Positions 27,239-35,454 of a stretch of DNA of 44,521 bases are shown here, piece by piece. Numbering within the stretch: position 1 is the first letter of the stretch; every line of letters begins with the position of its first letter. Position numbers and translations under genes: made by a program. Below the pieces are notes generated by a model that saw nothing but the letters and a program-made list of their open reading frames with translations, did no database searches and was not told where the DNA came from. This DNA comes from an uncultured Eubacteriales bacterium (lineage in GTDB: Bacteria; Bacillota; Clostridia; Christensenellales; Aristaeellaceae). Where the stretch lies: the NCBI GenBank assembly GCA_900317565.1, contig ONHI01000004.1:1-44521 (forward strand), read 5' to 3'.

Positions 27239-28048
27239 CTATATCCCTATCAGTTCCGCCAGCGCGGCGGCGATGCCGTTGTCGTTGTTGGACAGCGTGA
27301 CCCTGTCCGCCGCGGCCTTGACCTCCTCGTCCGCGTTGCCCATGGCGATTCCCATCCCGGCGGCGCGCAGCATCGGTATGTCGTTCTCCGAATCCCCGAA
27401 GGCGACGGCCTGGGCGGGCGTGATGCCCAGGGCGTCGCACAGCGCCCGCAGGCCCCGGCCCTTGTCCACGTCCGAGGGGATGATCTCCAGGTAGAACGCG
27501 GCGGTCTGCACCACCGAGAGCCCGGCGGGCAGCAGCGCGGCGATCTCGCGCTGCACGGCCTTGATCCGCGCCGGGTCCGCCGACATCAGCAGCTTGCAGG
27601 GCGAGAAGTCCAGCGCGTCCGCCAGGTTCGGCACCTCCGTGCAGTCCATGCCGTTGTTGCGGCACTCGTAATCCACCTTGTAGCCCCGGCGGTCGGTGAC
27701 GTAGAACCGCGCGCCGTCGTCCAGGATCGGCGTCACGGGCAGCTGCTCCAGAGCCCGCAGCACGCCCCGGGCGGCCTCCCGGTCCATGGGATGGCTGTGC
27801 AGCAGCGCGCCCGTGGCGGCGTCGGCCACGGCCCCGCCGTTGTAGGCCATCAGCAGCCCGCCGTAGTCGCCCAGCCGCAGCGCGTCCCGTTCCCGGTACA
27901 GCCCGGGCATGGGCCGCGCCGAGGCCAGCGCCAGCCGGATGCCCCGTTCCTGGGCCGCCATCAGCGCGTCCCGGGTCGGGGCGTCGATGGTCTTTTGGTC
28001 GTTGTTCAGCGTGCCGTCCAGGTCCATGGCGATCAGCCTGCAATCCAT
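27239..28048 (-). CDS. Cof-type HAD-superfamily phosphatase
   Basis: 269 residues, HAD subfamily IIB (Cof type). Motif I is AMDLDGTLNND, motif II LALASARP (Ser), motif III the Lys in DVDKGRGLRALC, and motif IV AFGDSENDIPML. The C2 cap lies between motifs II and III. Members dephosphorylate sugar phosphates, FMN, pyridoxal phosphate or similar; the substrate cannot be predicted. The ATG at 28048 is 7 bases after GAGGAGG; longer frames upstream lack a site. A minus-strand TATAAT at 28082-28087 fits a promoter but lacks a clear -35. Confidence 0.93.
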   Translation of the reverse strand: MDCRLIAMDLDGTLNNDQKTIDAPTRDALMAAQERGIRLALASARPMPGLYRERDALRLGDYGGLLMAYNGGAVADAATGALLHSHPMDREAARGVLRALEQLPVTPILDDGARFYVTDRRGYKVDYECRNNGMDCTEVPNLADALDFSPCKLLMSADPARIKAVQREIAALLPAGLSVVQTAAFYLEIIPSDVDKGRGLRALCDALGITPAQAVAFGDSENDIPMLRAAGMGIAMGNADEEVKAAADRVTLSNNDNGIAAALAELIGI

Positions 28049-28160
28049 GTCCCATCCTCCTCGGCGCTCATGTTGGATACCATTATAGCACAAATGTTGC
28101 AAAATACCCGTCAACTTGAAATTAATTAACCAATTACACCGAGAAACTTAATGCCAGACC

Positions 28161-28188
28161 TTGCATGACAAAATATTTATGATATAAT
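28161..28188 (+). promoter_or_regulatory. promoter of the hydrogenase operon
   Basis: TTGCAT (28161-28166) and a perfect TATAAT (28183-28188) with a 16-base spacer, in an AT-rich region unlike the surrounding sequence. The first start codon is at 28291. Confidence 0.65.
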
Positions 28189-28208
28189 ATAATAAATAAC
28201 GCTTCATT

Positions 28209-28256
28209 GATTAAGCATGACTAACGCGGCGTTAATCCGCCTTGTTTGCCATGCTT
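28209..28256 (+). promoter_or_regulatory. structured leader or operator-like dyads upstream of hydC
   Basis: Three nested dyads lie between the -10 box and the hydC start: AAGCATG (28213-28219) with CATGCTT (28250-28256); TAACGC-G-GCGTTA (28222-28234); and GATTAA (28209-28214) with TTAATC (28232-28237). They could form a leader stem-loop or serve as an operator. The sequence does not match the Rex consensus I know. Function is inferred from position only. Confidence 0.35.
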
Positions 28257-28290
28257 CTGTGGGGCGCATATGAGAACGGAGGTTTTGCGC

Positions 28291-28797
28291 ATGGGAGGAT
28301 TGAAGGCTGAAGCGGTGGCAAAGATTCGCGAGATCTGCGGCCGCTACAAGGACGAAAAGACGCCGCTGATGATGATTCTCAGCGACATCCAGAACGAATA
28401 CGGCTACATCCCGCTGGACGTGCAGGAGATCGTGTCCGAGGAGACGGGCATCTCCGTGGCGGAGATCTACGGCGTGGTCACGTTCTATTCGTTCTTCTCT
28501 CTGACGCCCAAGGGCCGGTTCGTGATCGGCTGCTGTCTGGGCACCGCGTGCTATGTCAAGGGCGCGCAGCAGGTGATCGACAAGTTCTCCGAGGAGCTGA
28601 AGATTCAGCCCGGTGAGACCACGGAAGACGGCATGTTCACGCTGGACGCCCTGCGCTGCATCGGCGCCTGCGGCATCGCCCCGGCGGTGAGCATCAACGG
28701 CAAGGTCTATCCCAAGATGACGGTCAGCCAGGTGCGCGAGATCATCGCCCAGCAGTACCTGATCGTCGAGAAGGAAAAGGAGGCGGCCAACGCATGA
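28291..28797 (+). CDS. hydC: NAD-linked [FeFe]-hydrogenase, NuoE-like subunit (HydC)
   Basis: 168 residues. A thioredoxin-fold [2Fe-2S] protein like the 24-kDa subunit of complex I. The four cluster cysteines are in IGCCLGTACYVKG and ALRCIGACGIAP. The N-terminal helical part (LMMILSDIQNEYGYIPLDV) is typical. In trimeric hydrogenases this subunit passes electrons between the flavin subunit and the H-cluster subunit. ATG 28291 lies about 8 bases after GGAGG (28279-28283); an ATG at 28270 precedes that site. It overlaps hydB by 4 bases (ATGA). Confidence 0.94.
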   Translation: MGGLKAEAVAKIREICGRYKDEKTPLMMILSDIQNEYGYIPLDVQEIVSEETGISVAEIYGVVTFYSFFSLTPKGRFVIGCCLGTACYVKGAQQVIDKFSEELKIQPGETTEDGMFTLDALRCIGACGIAPAVSINGKVYPKMTVSQVREIIAQQYLIVEKEKEAANA

Positions 28798-30677
28798 TCA
28801 ACTCCGTCGAGAAACTGAACGAGCGCATCGCGTCCTGTACCAAGTGCCTGGACGACAAGATCGCCGGCGCGGACGGCAAGCGCCACATCGTGCTGTGCGG
28901 CGGCACGGGCTGCCTGTCCAACAATTCCGCCGAGATCCGCGAGCGCTTCATCGAGGTGCTGAAGGAGAAGGGCCTGGAGGACAGGGCCACCGTGAACCAG
29001 GTGGGCTGCTTCGGCTTCTGCTCCCAGGGCCCCTTCGTGAAGATCTATCCCGAGGACACGCTGTACCGCCTGGTGAAGATCGAGGACGTCGAGGAGATCG
29101 TCGAATCCGACATCCAGAACGGCGTCGTGGTGGAGCGCCTGCTGTACGAGGACCCCGCCACCGGCGAAAAGGTGTCCAAGCAGGACGAGATCAACTTCTA
29201 TAAGAAGCAGCGGCGCGTGGCGCTGCACGGCTGCGGCGTCATCAATCCCGAGAACATCGACGAGGCCCTGGGCATGGGCGCGTTCCAGGGCTTGAAGCGG
29301 GCGCTGTCCATGACCCAGCAGGAGGTCATCGACGAGGTGCTGGCCTCCGGGCTGCGCGGCCGCGGCGGCGCGGGCTTCCCCTCCGGCCGCAAGTGGCAGT
29401 TCGCGCTCAATTCCAAGAGCGATGAAAAGTATGTGGTCTGCAACGGCGACGAGGGCGACCCCGGCGCGTTCATGGACCGCTCGATCCTCGAGGGCAACCC
29501 GCTGGCCGTCATCGAGGGCATGATGATCGCGGGCTACGCCATCGGCGCGCAGAACGGCTATTTCTATGTGCGCGCGGAGTATCCCATCGCGGTCAAGCGC
29601 CTGCGCATCGCCATCCAGCAGGCCAAGGAGCTGGGGCTGCTGGGCGAGAACATACTGGGCAGCGGCTTCAATTTCGACTGTCATCTGCGCCTCGGCGCGG
29701 GCGCGTTCGTCTGCGGCGAGGAGACCGCGCTGCTGAACTCCATCGAGGGCAAGCGCGGCATGCCCAGGCCCCGCCCGCCGTTCCCGGCGGTGAAGGGCCT
29801 CTGGGGCCAGCCCACCATCATCAACAACGTGGAGACCCTGGCCTGCGTGCCCTACGTACTGCGGGAGGGCGCGGCGAAGTTCGCCAGCGTCGGCACCGAG
29901 CGCAGCAAGGGCACCAAGGTGTTCGCGCTGGGCGGCAAGGTCAACAACGTCGGCCTGGTGGAGGTGCCCATGGGCACCACGCTGCGCGAGCTGATCTACG
30001 ACATCGGCGGCGGCATCCCGAACGGCAAGAAGTTCAAGGCCATCCAGACCGGCGGCCCCTCCGGCGGCTGTCTGACCGAGGAATACCTGGACGAGCCCAT
30101 CGACTTCGACAACCTGGTGGCCAAGGGCAGCATGATGGGTTCCGGCGGCGCCATCGTCATGGACGAGGACAACTGCATGGTGGACGTGGCCAAGTTCTAC
30201 ATGGAGTTCATCTGCGACGAGAGCTGCGGCAAGTGCTCTCCCTGCCGCATCGGCACCAAGCGCATGCTGGAGATCCTGACCCGCATCACCGAGGGCCGGG
30301 GCACCATGCAGGACCTGGACGACCTGGAGGAGCTCAGCAGGACGGTCAAGGCCAATTCGCTGTGCGCCCTGGGCCAGACCGCGGCCAACCCCATCAACTC
30401 CACGCTGGCCCACTTCCGGGACGAGTACATCGCCCACATCGTGGACAAGAAGTGCCCGGCCCACGTGTGCAAGAACCTGATGGAATACTACATCGATCCC
30501 GACAAGTGCATCGGCTGCGGCATGTGCCACAGGGGCTGCCCCGTGGACTGCATCGCCAAGACGGATTACGTCGCACCCGGCCACAAGATGACTTCGCTGA
30601 AGATCGATTCGTCCCGGTGCGTGAAGTGCGGCTCCTGCATCAGCGTCTGCCGCTTCGGCGCCATCGAGAAGAGATAG
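28794..30677 (+). CDS. hydB: NAD-linked [FeFe]-hydrogenase, NuoF-like flavin subunit (HydB)
   Basis: 627 residues, in order: an N-terminal thioredoxin-like [2Fe-2S] domain (CGGTGCLSNN and VGCFGFCSQGP); the FMN/NADH-binding core (GLRGRGGAGFPSGRKWQF; CNGDEGDPGAFMDRS); an SLBB domain; a [4Fe-4S] site (ESCGKCSPCRIGT, plus a later Cys in LCALG); and a C-terminal double [4Fe-4S] ferredoxin (CIGCGMCHRGCP; CVKCGSCISVC). This is the architecture of HydB/HndC, which couples NAD(H) and often ferredoxin to hydrogen turnover, in some species by electron bifurcation. Bifurcation here is inference from the subunit set. It lies in an operon with hydC (4-base overlap) and hydA (15-base gap). Confidence 0.95.
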   Translation: MINSVEKLNERIASCTKCLDDKIAGADGKRHIVLCGGTGCLSNNSAEIRERFIEVLKEKGLEDRATVNQVGCFGFCSQGPFVKIYPEDTLYRLVKIEDVEEIVESDIQNGVVVERLLYEDPATGEKVSKQDEINFYKKQRRVALHGCGVINPENIDEALGMGAFQGLKRALSMTQQEVIDEVLASGLRGRGGAGFPSGRKWQFALNSKSDEKYVVCNGDEGDPGAFMDRSILEGNPLAVIEGMMIAGYAIGAQNGYFYVRAEYPIAVKRLRIAIQQAKELGLLGENILGSGFNFDCHLRLGAGAFVCGEETALLNSIEGKRGMPRPRPPFPAVKGLWGQPTIINNVETLACVPYVLREGAAKFASVGTERSKGTKVFALGGKVNNVGLVEVPMGTTLRELIYDIGGGIPNGKKFKAIQTGGPSGGCLTEEYLDEPIDFDNLVAKGSMMGSGGAIVMDEDNCMVDVAKFYMEFICDESCGKCSPCRIGTKRMLEILTRITEGRGTMQDLDDLEELSRTVKANSLCALGQTAANPINSTLAHFRDEYIAHIVDKKCPAHVCKNLMEYYIDPDKCIGCGMCHRGCPVDCIAKTDYVAPGHKMTSLKIDSSRCVKCGSCISVCRFGAIEKR

Positions 30678-30692
30678 ACAGGAGAATGAGCA

Positions 30693-32468
30693 ATGGCAAA
30701 GATCAATATAAAAATCGAGGGGATTCCCTACCAGGTCGAGGAAGGGCTGACCATACTGGAAGCCGCCAAGGCCTGCGGCTATGAGATTCCTTCCCTGTGC
30801 ACCTATAACCACGGGGAATGCAACATCGGCTCCTGTCGCGTCTGCCTGGTGGAGGCCACCGGCGCGCGGGGCCTGGTGGCCAGCTGCGTCTATCCCGTTG
30901 CCGAGGGCATGGAGATCCGCATCGGCTCTCCCGCCGCGGTGGACGCCCGCCGCCACAGCGTGGAGCTGCTGCTTTCCAACCACAACAAGAACTGCCAGCA
31001 GTGCGACAAGAACGGCCACTGCGAGCTGCTGTACGTGGCCCAGCTGACCGGCGCGCGGGACGACGCCTTCGCCGGCGAGCACTCCGAGGTGTTCATCGAT
31101 CGTCTGGCCCCCGGCCTGGTGCGGGACACCAGCAAGTGCATACTCTGCGGCCGCTGCGTGGAGCGCTGCAAGAACGCCCACGGCTTGGGCATCCTGGGCT
31201 TTGAGAACCGCGGCTTCAACACCGTCGTCTCCCCGGCGGAGAACCGCTCCTTCGCGGATTCCCCCTGCATCCAGTGCGGCCAGTGCGTGAACGTGTGTCC
31301 CACCGGCGCGCTGATGGAGCACAGCGAGATCGACAAGGTGGACGCCGCCTTCAAGGCCGGCAAGCACGTGATCGCCCAGGCGGCCCCCGCGGTGCGCGCG
31401 GCGCTGGGCGAGGAGTTCGGCTATCCCATCGGCACGCCGGTCACCGGCAAGATGGCCGCGGCCATGCGCCGCCTGGGCTTCGAGCGGGTGTACGACGTGA
31501 ACTTCGGCGCGGACCTGACCATCATGGAGGAGGGCACCGAGCTGCTGCACCGCCTGACCGAGGGCGGCGTGCTGCCGATGATCACCTCCTGCTCGCCCGG
31601 CTGGGTGAATTACGCCGAGTACAACTACGGCGACCTGCTGCCGCACCTGTCCAGCTGCAAGAGCCCGCACCAGATGCAGGGCGCGATCATCAAGTCCTGG
31701 TGGGCGCAGCAGCACGGCATCGATCCGAAGGACATCTTCGTGGTCTCCGTGATGCCCTGCGTGGCCAAGAAGTTTGAGAAGGACCGCGAGCAGGAGAAGG
31801 TGGACGGCATCCCGGATGTGGACGCGGTCATCACCACCCGCGAGCTGGCCCGCATGATCCGCCGCAGCGGCATGCTGTTCCGCCGCCTGCCCGACGAGGA
31901 TTGGGACCAGGATATCATGGGCGATTACTCCGGCGCCGGCGTCATATTCGGCGTCACCGGCGGCGTGATGGAGGCGGCGCTGCGCACCGTCTACTTCAAG
32001 CTGACCGGCAAGGAGCATGATCCCATCGAGTTCACCGCGGTGCGCGGCCACGACGCGGGCATCCGCGAGGCCAGCATCGACATCAACGGCACCACCGTCA
32101 ACGTGGCCATCGCCTCCGGCATGAAGTCCGCGAAGGTGCTGCTGGACGACATCCGCGCCGGCAAGAGCAAGTACCAGTTCATCGAGATCATGGGCTGCCC
32201 CGGCGGCTGCATCAACGGCGGCGGCCAGCCCTACGTGCGCCCGGTGTTCCTGCCCGACGAGGAGGACAACATACTGGACACCTACAAGGAAAAGCGCGCC
32301 CAGGCCCTCTATTCCGAGGACGAGCGCCAGGTCGTGCGCCAGAGCCACAACAACCCGCAGATCGTCGAGCTCTACGAGAAGTTCCTCGGCGAGCCCAATG
32401 GCCATCTGGCCCACAAGCTGCTGCACACCGGCTATGCGGCCCGCGAGGGCTTCAACCCGGTGCAGTAA
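30693..32468 (+). CDS. hydA: [FeFe]-hydrogenase catalytic subunit (HydA)
   Basis: 591 residues. N-terminal [2Fe-2S] plant-type ferredoxin domain (CTYNHGECNIGSCRVC, then a Cys in VASCVYP), a His/Cys [4Fe-4S] site (HNKNCQQCDKNGHCEL), two [4Fe-4S] ferredoxin motifs (CILCGRCVERC; CIQCGQCVNVCP), and the H-cluster domain. Its three signatures are TSCSPGW, MPCVAKKFE and EIMGCPGGCINGGGQP. The first differs from the textbook TSCCPGW by Cys to Ser. The C-terminal small-subunit-like tail (SHNNPQIVELYEKFLG, HKLLHTGY) is fused as in other HydA proteins. It reduces protons or oxidises hydrogen in the cytoplasm. No maturation genes (hydE, hydF, hydG) are in the window. Shine-Dalgarno AGGAGA. Confidence 0.96.
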   Translation: MAKINIKIEGIPYQVEEGLTILEAAKACGYEIPSLCTYNHGECNIGSCRVCLVEATGARGLVASCVYPVAEGMEIRIGSPAAVDARRHSVELLLSNHNKNCQQCDKNGHCELLYVAQLTGARDDAFAGEHSEVFIDRLAPGLVRDTSKCILCGRCVERCKNAHGLGILGFENRGFNTVVSPAENRSFADSPCIQCGQCVNVCPTGALMEHSEIDKVDAAFKAGKHVIAQAAPAVRAALGEEFGYPIGTPVTGKMAAAMRRLGFERVYDVNFGADLTIMEEGTELLHRLTEGGVLPMITSCSPGWVNYAEYNYGDLLPHLSSCKSPHQMQGAIIKSWWAQQHGIDPKDIFVVSVMPCVAKKFEKDREQEKVDGIPDVDAVITTRELARMIRRSGMLFRRLPDEDWDQDIMGDYSGAGVIFGVTGGVMEAALRTVYFKLTGKEHDPIEFTAVRGHDAGIREASIDINGTTVNVAIASGMKSAKVLLDDIRAGKSKYQFIEIMGCPGGCINGGGQPYVRPVFLPDEEDNILDTYKEKRAQALYSEDERQVVRQSHNNPQIVELYEKFLGEPNGHLAHKLLHTGYAAREGFNPVQ

Positions 32469-32484
32469 GCGCCATCGCATAAGC

Positions 32485-32517
32485 GGCAGCCCCGCGTCGC
32501 ACGGACGCGGGGCTGCC
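32485..32517 (+). terminator. terminator of the hydrogenase operon
   Basis: Perfect 14-base arms (32485-32498 and 32504-32517) with a 5-base loop, followed by TTCGCTTTG. It lies 17 bases after the hydA stop codon. The T-tract is weak. Confidence 0.8.
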
Positions 32518-32523
32518 TTCGCT

Positions 32524-32552
32524 TTGACAACGCCGGTATTATCGTGTATAAT
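32524..32552 (+). promoter_or_regulatory. perfect consensus promoter of the NusG-like gene
   Basis: TTGACA (32524-32529) and TATAAT (32547-32552), both fully consensus, with a 17-base spacer. The start codon is at 32588. Confidence 0.85.
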
Positions 32553-32587
32553 GGAGTATCCTCAATGCGCGTAGAGGAGCGACGCCC

Positions 32588-33100
32588 ATGTATTCCTATT
32601 GCCTGTTCTGCACCACCGTGAAGTGCCAGACGATCGCCTCGGCCATCCGCCAGAAGTTCGGCTATACCGCCTTTTCGCCCAAAATCGTCCAGCGAAAGTG
32701 GGTCAAGGGCGAATGCTTCGAGGAGGTCCGGCCCTATCTGCCCGGCTATGTGTTCCTGTACACCCAGCAGCCCCTGACCGAATTCCGGGAGATCCGGATG
32801 ATGGAGGGCGTGGGGCGCTACCTGGGCGAGCGGGACGACGGCTATCAGCTGCAGGGGGAGGACAGGAGCTTCGCGGAGATGCTCTACGCCCATGACGGCA
32901 CCATCGGCATCATGAAGGCCTACAAGGAGGGCGACCGCGTCAAGCTCGCCCGGGACATGCTGGGGGATTTCGAGGGCGAGATCATCCGGCTGGACCGCCG
33001 CAAGGGCCGCGCCCAGCTGCAATACAATTTCGACGGCAACAGCTATAAGGTCTGGGTCGGCTATGAGCTGATCGAGGATGGGAAACCGCTGCTGACTTGA
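32588..33100 (+). CDS. NusG-like (LoaP/RfaH-type) transcription elongation factor
   Basis: 170 residues. An NGN domain (YCLFCTTVKCQTIASAIRQK; the RPYLPGYVFLY strand is diagnostic) and a C-terminal KOW domain (YKEGDRVKLARDMLGDFEG). The sequence is divergent from housekeeping NusG and lacks its usual secE neighbour and insert, so it looks like a specialised paralog that rides RNA polymerase to prevent termination in selected operons. Its target is not evident. The nuclease gene 22 bases downstream shares the transcript, and its strong promoter suggests high or constant expression. AGGAG precedes the ATG. Confidence 0.88.
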   Translation: MYSYCLFCTTVKCQTIASAIRQKFGYTAFSPKIVQRKWVKGECFEEVRPYLPGYVFLYTQQPLTEFREIRMMEGVGRYLGERDDGYQLQGEDRSFAEMLYAHDGTIGIMKAYKEGDRVKLARDMLGDFEGEIIRLDRRKGRAQLQYNFDGNSYKVWVGYELIEDGKPLLT

Positions 33101-33122
33101 TCTGGCCTGAAAGGAAGCATCC

Positions 33123-34139
33123 ATGAAAGAAATGGCGCAGAGCTTTGCTGAGATATCGCAGATTATAGAAAACGCGCGGGAGAACGCCTATCGCAGGGTG
33201 AATGAGGAGCTGATCCTCATGTATCAGCGCGTGGGGAAATACCTGTCCGAAAGCTCGAACGATGCCAGCTATGGCGATGGCTACGTCGATTCCCTCGCGG
33301 CGTATATCCAGGGGCAGTTTCCTGGCATCAAGGGTTTTAACCGCCGCGGCCTGTATCGCATGAAGCAATTCTATGAGACCTATGCCGGAAATGAGAAAGT
33401 GTCAGCACTGCTGACACAATTGAGCTGGACGAATCACCTGCTGATCATGTCCGGCAGCAAGAGCGATGAAGAGCGGGAATTCTATATGCGCCTTGCCATC
33501 AAGGAGCGGTACAGCTCCAGGCAGCTCGAGCGGCAGATGGACAGCGGCTATTACGAGCGGTACATGCTCTCCAAGCGCAAGCTGCTGCCGGAGCCGCTGC
33601 AATCCCGGCAGAATCCCTTTCTGGACTCCTATGTCGTGGAGTTCCTGGACCTGCCGGACAGCTTCCATGAGAGCGATTTCCGCAAGGCGCTGGTCAGGGG
33701 AATGCGCGATTTCATCCTCGAGCTGGGCAGGGATTTCACCTTTGTCGGCGAGGAATACCCCATACAGGTTGGCGGCGAGGACTACCGAATCGATCTGCTG
33801 TTCTTCCATCGAAGCCTGCGCTGCCTCGTGGCCATGGAACTGAAGGTCGGGAAGTTCAAGCCGGAGTATGTATCGAAGATGGACTTCTATCTGGAAGGGC
33901 TGGACAGGCAGGTCAGAAAGCCGGATGAGAATCCGAGCGTGGGTCTGCTGCTGTGCGCGTCAAAGGACGATGAGGTCGTGGAGTATGCCATGAGCCGCAC
34001 GCTGTCGCCCATGATGGTCGCCCAGTACCAGCTACAGCTGCCGGACAAGGATGTCCTGCGGAAGAAATTGCAGGAATTGGCGAGCTTGCCGGAGATGGAG
34101 GAGAAGACAGACGGCAAAAGCGGCGACGACATGGAGTGA
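33123..34139 (+). CDS. YhcG-type (DUF1016) PD-(D/E)XK nuclease-domain protein
   Basis: 338 residues. An N-terminal helical DUF1016 domain (ENAYRRVNEELILMYQRVG; FPGIKGFNRRGLYRMKQFY; LSWTNHLLIM) and a C-terminal restriction-endonuclease-like fold with the D...E-x-K core at YRIDLLFF...AMELKVGKF. Family members (YhcG) are associated with DNA-repair, mobile-element or defence contexts and with restriction loci, but the biochemical role is poorly defined. Here it stands next to a NusG-like factor and not beside restriction or methylase genes. A terminator follows. Confidence 0.92.
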   Translation: MKEMAQSFAEISQIIENARENAYRRVNEELILMYQRVGKYLSESSNDASYGDGYVDSLAAYIQGQFPGIKGFNRRGLYRMKQFYETYAGNEKVSALLTQLSWTNHLLIMSGSKSDEEREFYMRLAIKERYSSRQLERQMDSGYYERYMLSKRKLLPEPLQSRQNPFLDSYVVEFLDLPDSFHESDFRKALVRGMRDFILELGRDFTFVGEEYPIQVGGEDYRIDLLFFHRSLRCLVAMELKVGKFKPEYVSKMDFYLEGLDRQVRKPDENPSVGLLLCASKDDEVVEYAMSRTLSPMMVAQYQLQLPDKDVLRKKLQELASLPEMEEKTDGKSGDDME

Positions 34140-34165
34140 ATTGCGGCAGCACGGAATATAACGAA

Positions 34166-34205
34166 ACATCCCCCTCGCGCCGATGGTATGACGCGAGGGG
34201 GATGT
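34166..34205. terminator. bidirectional terminator
   Basis: Perfect 14-base arms (34166-34179 and 34192-34205) with a 12-base loop between the YhcG-type gene and the convergent acidic Zn-ribbon gene. Confidence 0.8.
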
Positions 34206-34224
34206 CTGTCAAAGCCCGCCGTTT

Positions 34225-34737
34225 TTAATCCTCCGCCGGCTTCGCGATGGGCGCGTTGTCCGGGGTGAGGGGCATGGGGCGGATGCGCTCGCCGCAGTGG
34301 GGGCAGACGTATTCCGCGCCGGCGGCGTCCTTCAGCGAGGTGAAGAACATGCGGCTGCACTTGGGGCAGAGGTTGCCCGCCAGGGATTCCTCCTCGCCCT
34401 CGTCGTCCTCCGCGGGGCGCAGCAGGTGCAGCTTGTCCTCGCCGCCGTCAAACATGTCGTCGTCCTCGTCGTCGAAGTCGATCCCATCGTCGTCGTCGAA
34501 GAAATCGTCCATGTCGCCGTCCCGCTCGCCTTCCAGCTCGGTCAGGTCCTCGTCGATGCTCTCCACGTAATCGTTCAGGTCCTCCAGGAGGTCGTCGATG
34601 GCCTCCACGCGGTCGGACAGATCGCCCAGCAGCTCCACGATACCGGCCATCAGCTTGCCGTTGGGGCTGTCCGTGTCACAGGAAGCGCCTTCCATCAGGC
34701 CCTTTAAGTAGCCGACCTTCTTGCCCAGATTTTCCAT
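34225..34737 (-). CDS. acidic CD1247-like protein with C-terminal zinc ribbon
   Basis: 170 residues. N-terminal helical segment (KVGYLKGLMEGA, resembling the CD1247 N-terminal domain of Clostridia), a helical stretch, then an extremely acidic region (about residues 75-100, mostly Asp/Glu). A zinc ribbon with CPKCSRMFF and CPHCGERI follows. Function is unknown; I recall CD1247-type genes next to efp in other Clostridia. GGGAGGTG lies upstream of the ATG. It follows efp on the same strand, separated by a hairpin. Confidence 0.82.
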   Translation of the reverse strand: MENLGKKVGYLKGLMEGASCDTDSPNGKLMAGIVELLGDLSDRVEAIDDLLEDLNDYVESIDEDLTELEGERDGDMDDFFDDDDGIDFDDEDDDMFDGGEDKLHLLRPAEDDEGEEESLAGNLCPKCSRMFFTSLKDAAGAEYVCPHCGERIRPMPLTPDNAPIAKPAED

Positions 34738-34790
34738 TCACTGCACCTCCCGTTCAAGGAAATAGTATACTGCGTTTCAGCGCAATCATT

Positions 34791-34823
34791 CATAGGCCGA
34801 TGGCATGCTTCCATCGGCCTATG
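34791..34823 (-). terminator. hairpin downstream of efp
   Basis: Perfect 13-base arms (34791-34803 and 34811-34823) with a 7-base loop, between efp and the acidic Zn-ribbon gene. There is no good T-tract on the minus strand, so read-through to the next gene is possible. Confidence 0.6.
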
Positions 34824-34851
34824 CGCATATGCTGGGATGCCCTGCGCTCTT

Positions 34852-35412
34852 TTACGCGCGGCCCAGGTATTCGCCGCCGTCGCGGGTGTCGATCTTCAGC
34901 ACCTCGCCGGTCTCGATGAACAGCGGCACCTGCAGCACCAGGCCGGTCTCGAAGGTGGCGGGCTTGGTGGTGTTCGCGGCGGTATCGCCCTTGAAGCCGG
35001 GCTCGGTGTTGGTCACCTGCAGCTCCACGAAGTTCGGCGGCTGCACGCTAAAGGGCGCGCCCTTGAAGAAGCGCACGGTCACGTTGGTGTTCTCCTTCAC
35101 GAAGGGCATGGCGTCCTCGACCTGGTCGTGGTTCAGCATCAGGTCGTCGTAGGTCTCCAGGTCCATGAAGTGATAGAACTCGCCGTCGTTATAGGTGTAC
35201 TGCATCTCCTTGGTCTCGATATAGGCCTTGGGGAACTTTTCAGTGGGGTTGAAGGTACGCTCGATGACGGCGCCGGTGACGACGTTCTTCAGCTTGGTCC
35301 GCACGAAAGCCGCGCCCTTGCCGGGCTTCACATGCAGGAAGGACACGATGGTCCAAACGCCGTTGTCCATTTCAAAGGTTACGCCGTTTCTGAAATCGCT
35401 TGCGTTGATCAT
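34852..35412 (-). CDS. efp: elongation factor P
   Basis: 186 residues, the standard length. It binds between the P and E sites of ribosomes stalled at polyproline. Domain I carries the loop [10 protein letters not shown], with K32 at the tip, the residue post-translationally modified in other bacteria. The following KN-V-TG and TFNPTEKF segments and the C-terminal OB-fold with the late [23 protein letters not shown] are typical. It follows the Xaa-Pro peptidase gene after 42 bases on the same strand, a common arrangement in Firmicutes, so they are co-transcribed. Confidence 0.97.
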   Translation of the reverse strand: MINASDFRNGVTFEMDNGVWTIVSFLHVKPGKGAAFVRTKLKNVVTGAVIERTFNPTEKFPKAYIETKEMQYTYNDGEFYHFMDLETYDDLMLNHDQVEDAMPFVKENTNVTVRFFKGAPFSVQPPNFVELQVTNTEPGFKGDTAANTTKPATFETGLVLQVPLFIETGEVLKIDTRDGGEYLGRA

Positions 35413-35454
35413 GGGGAATGTGCCTCCTCAAATAGAATATATTGTAATGCGGGA

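Noticed and set aside
28209..28256. Rex operator for the hydrogenase operon
   Set aside because: The dyads do not contain the TTGTTAA/TTAACAA halves expected for Rex.
28707..32480. A 1257-codon minus-strand open frame opposite hydC, hydB and hydA
   Set aside because: Antisense shadow with repetitive Ala/Leu/His/Gly composition; the opposite strand carries three clear hydrogenase subunits.
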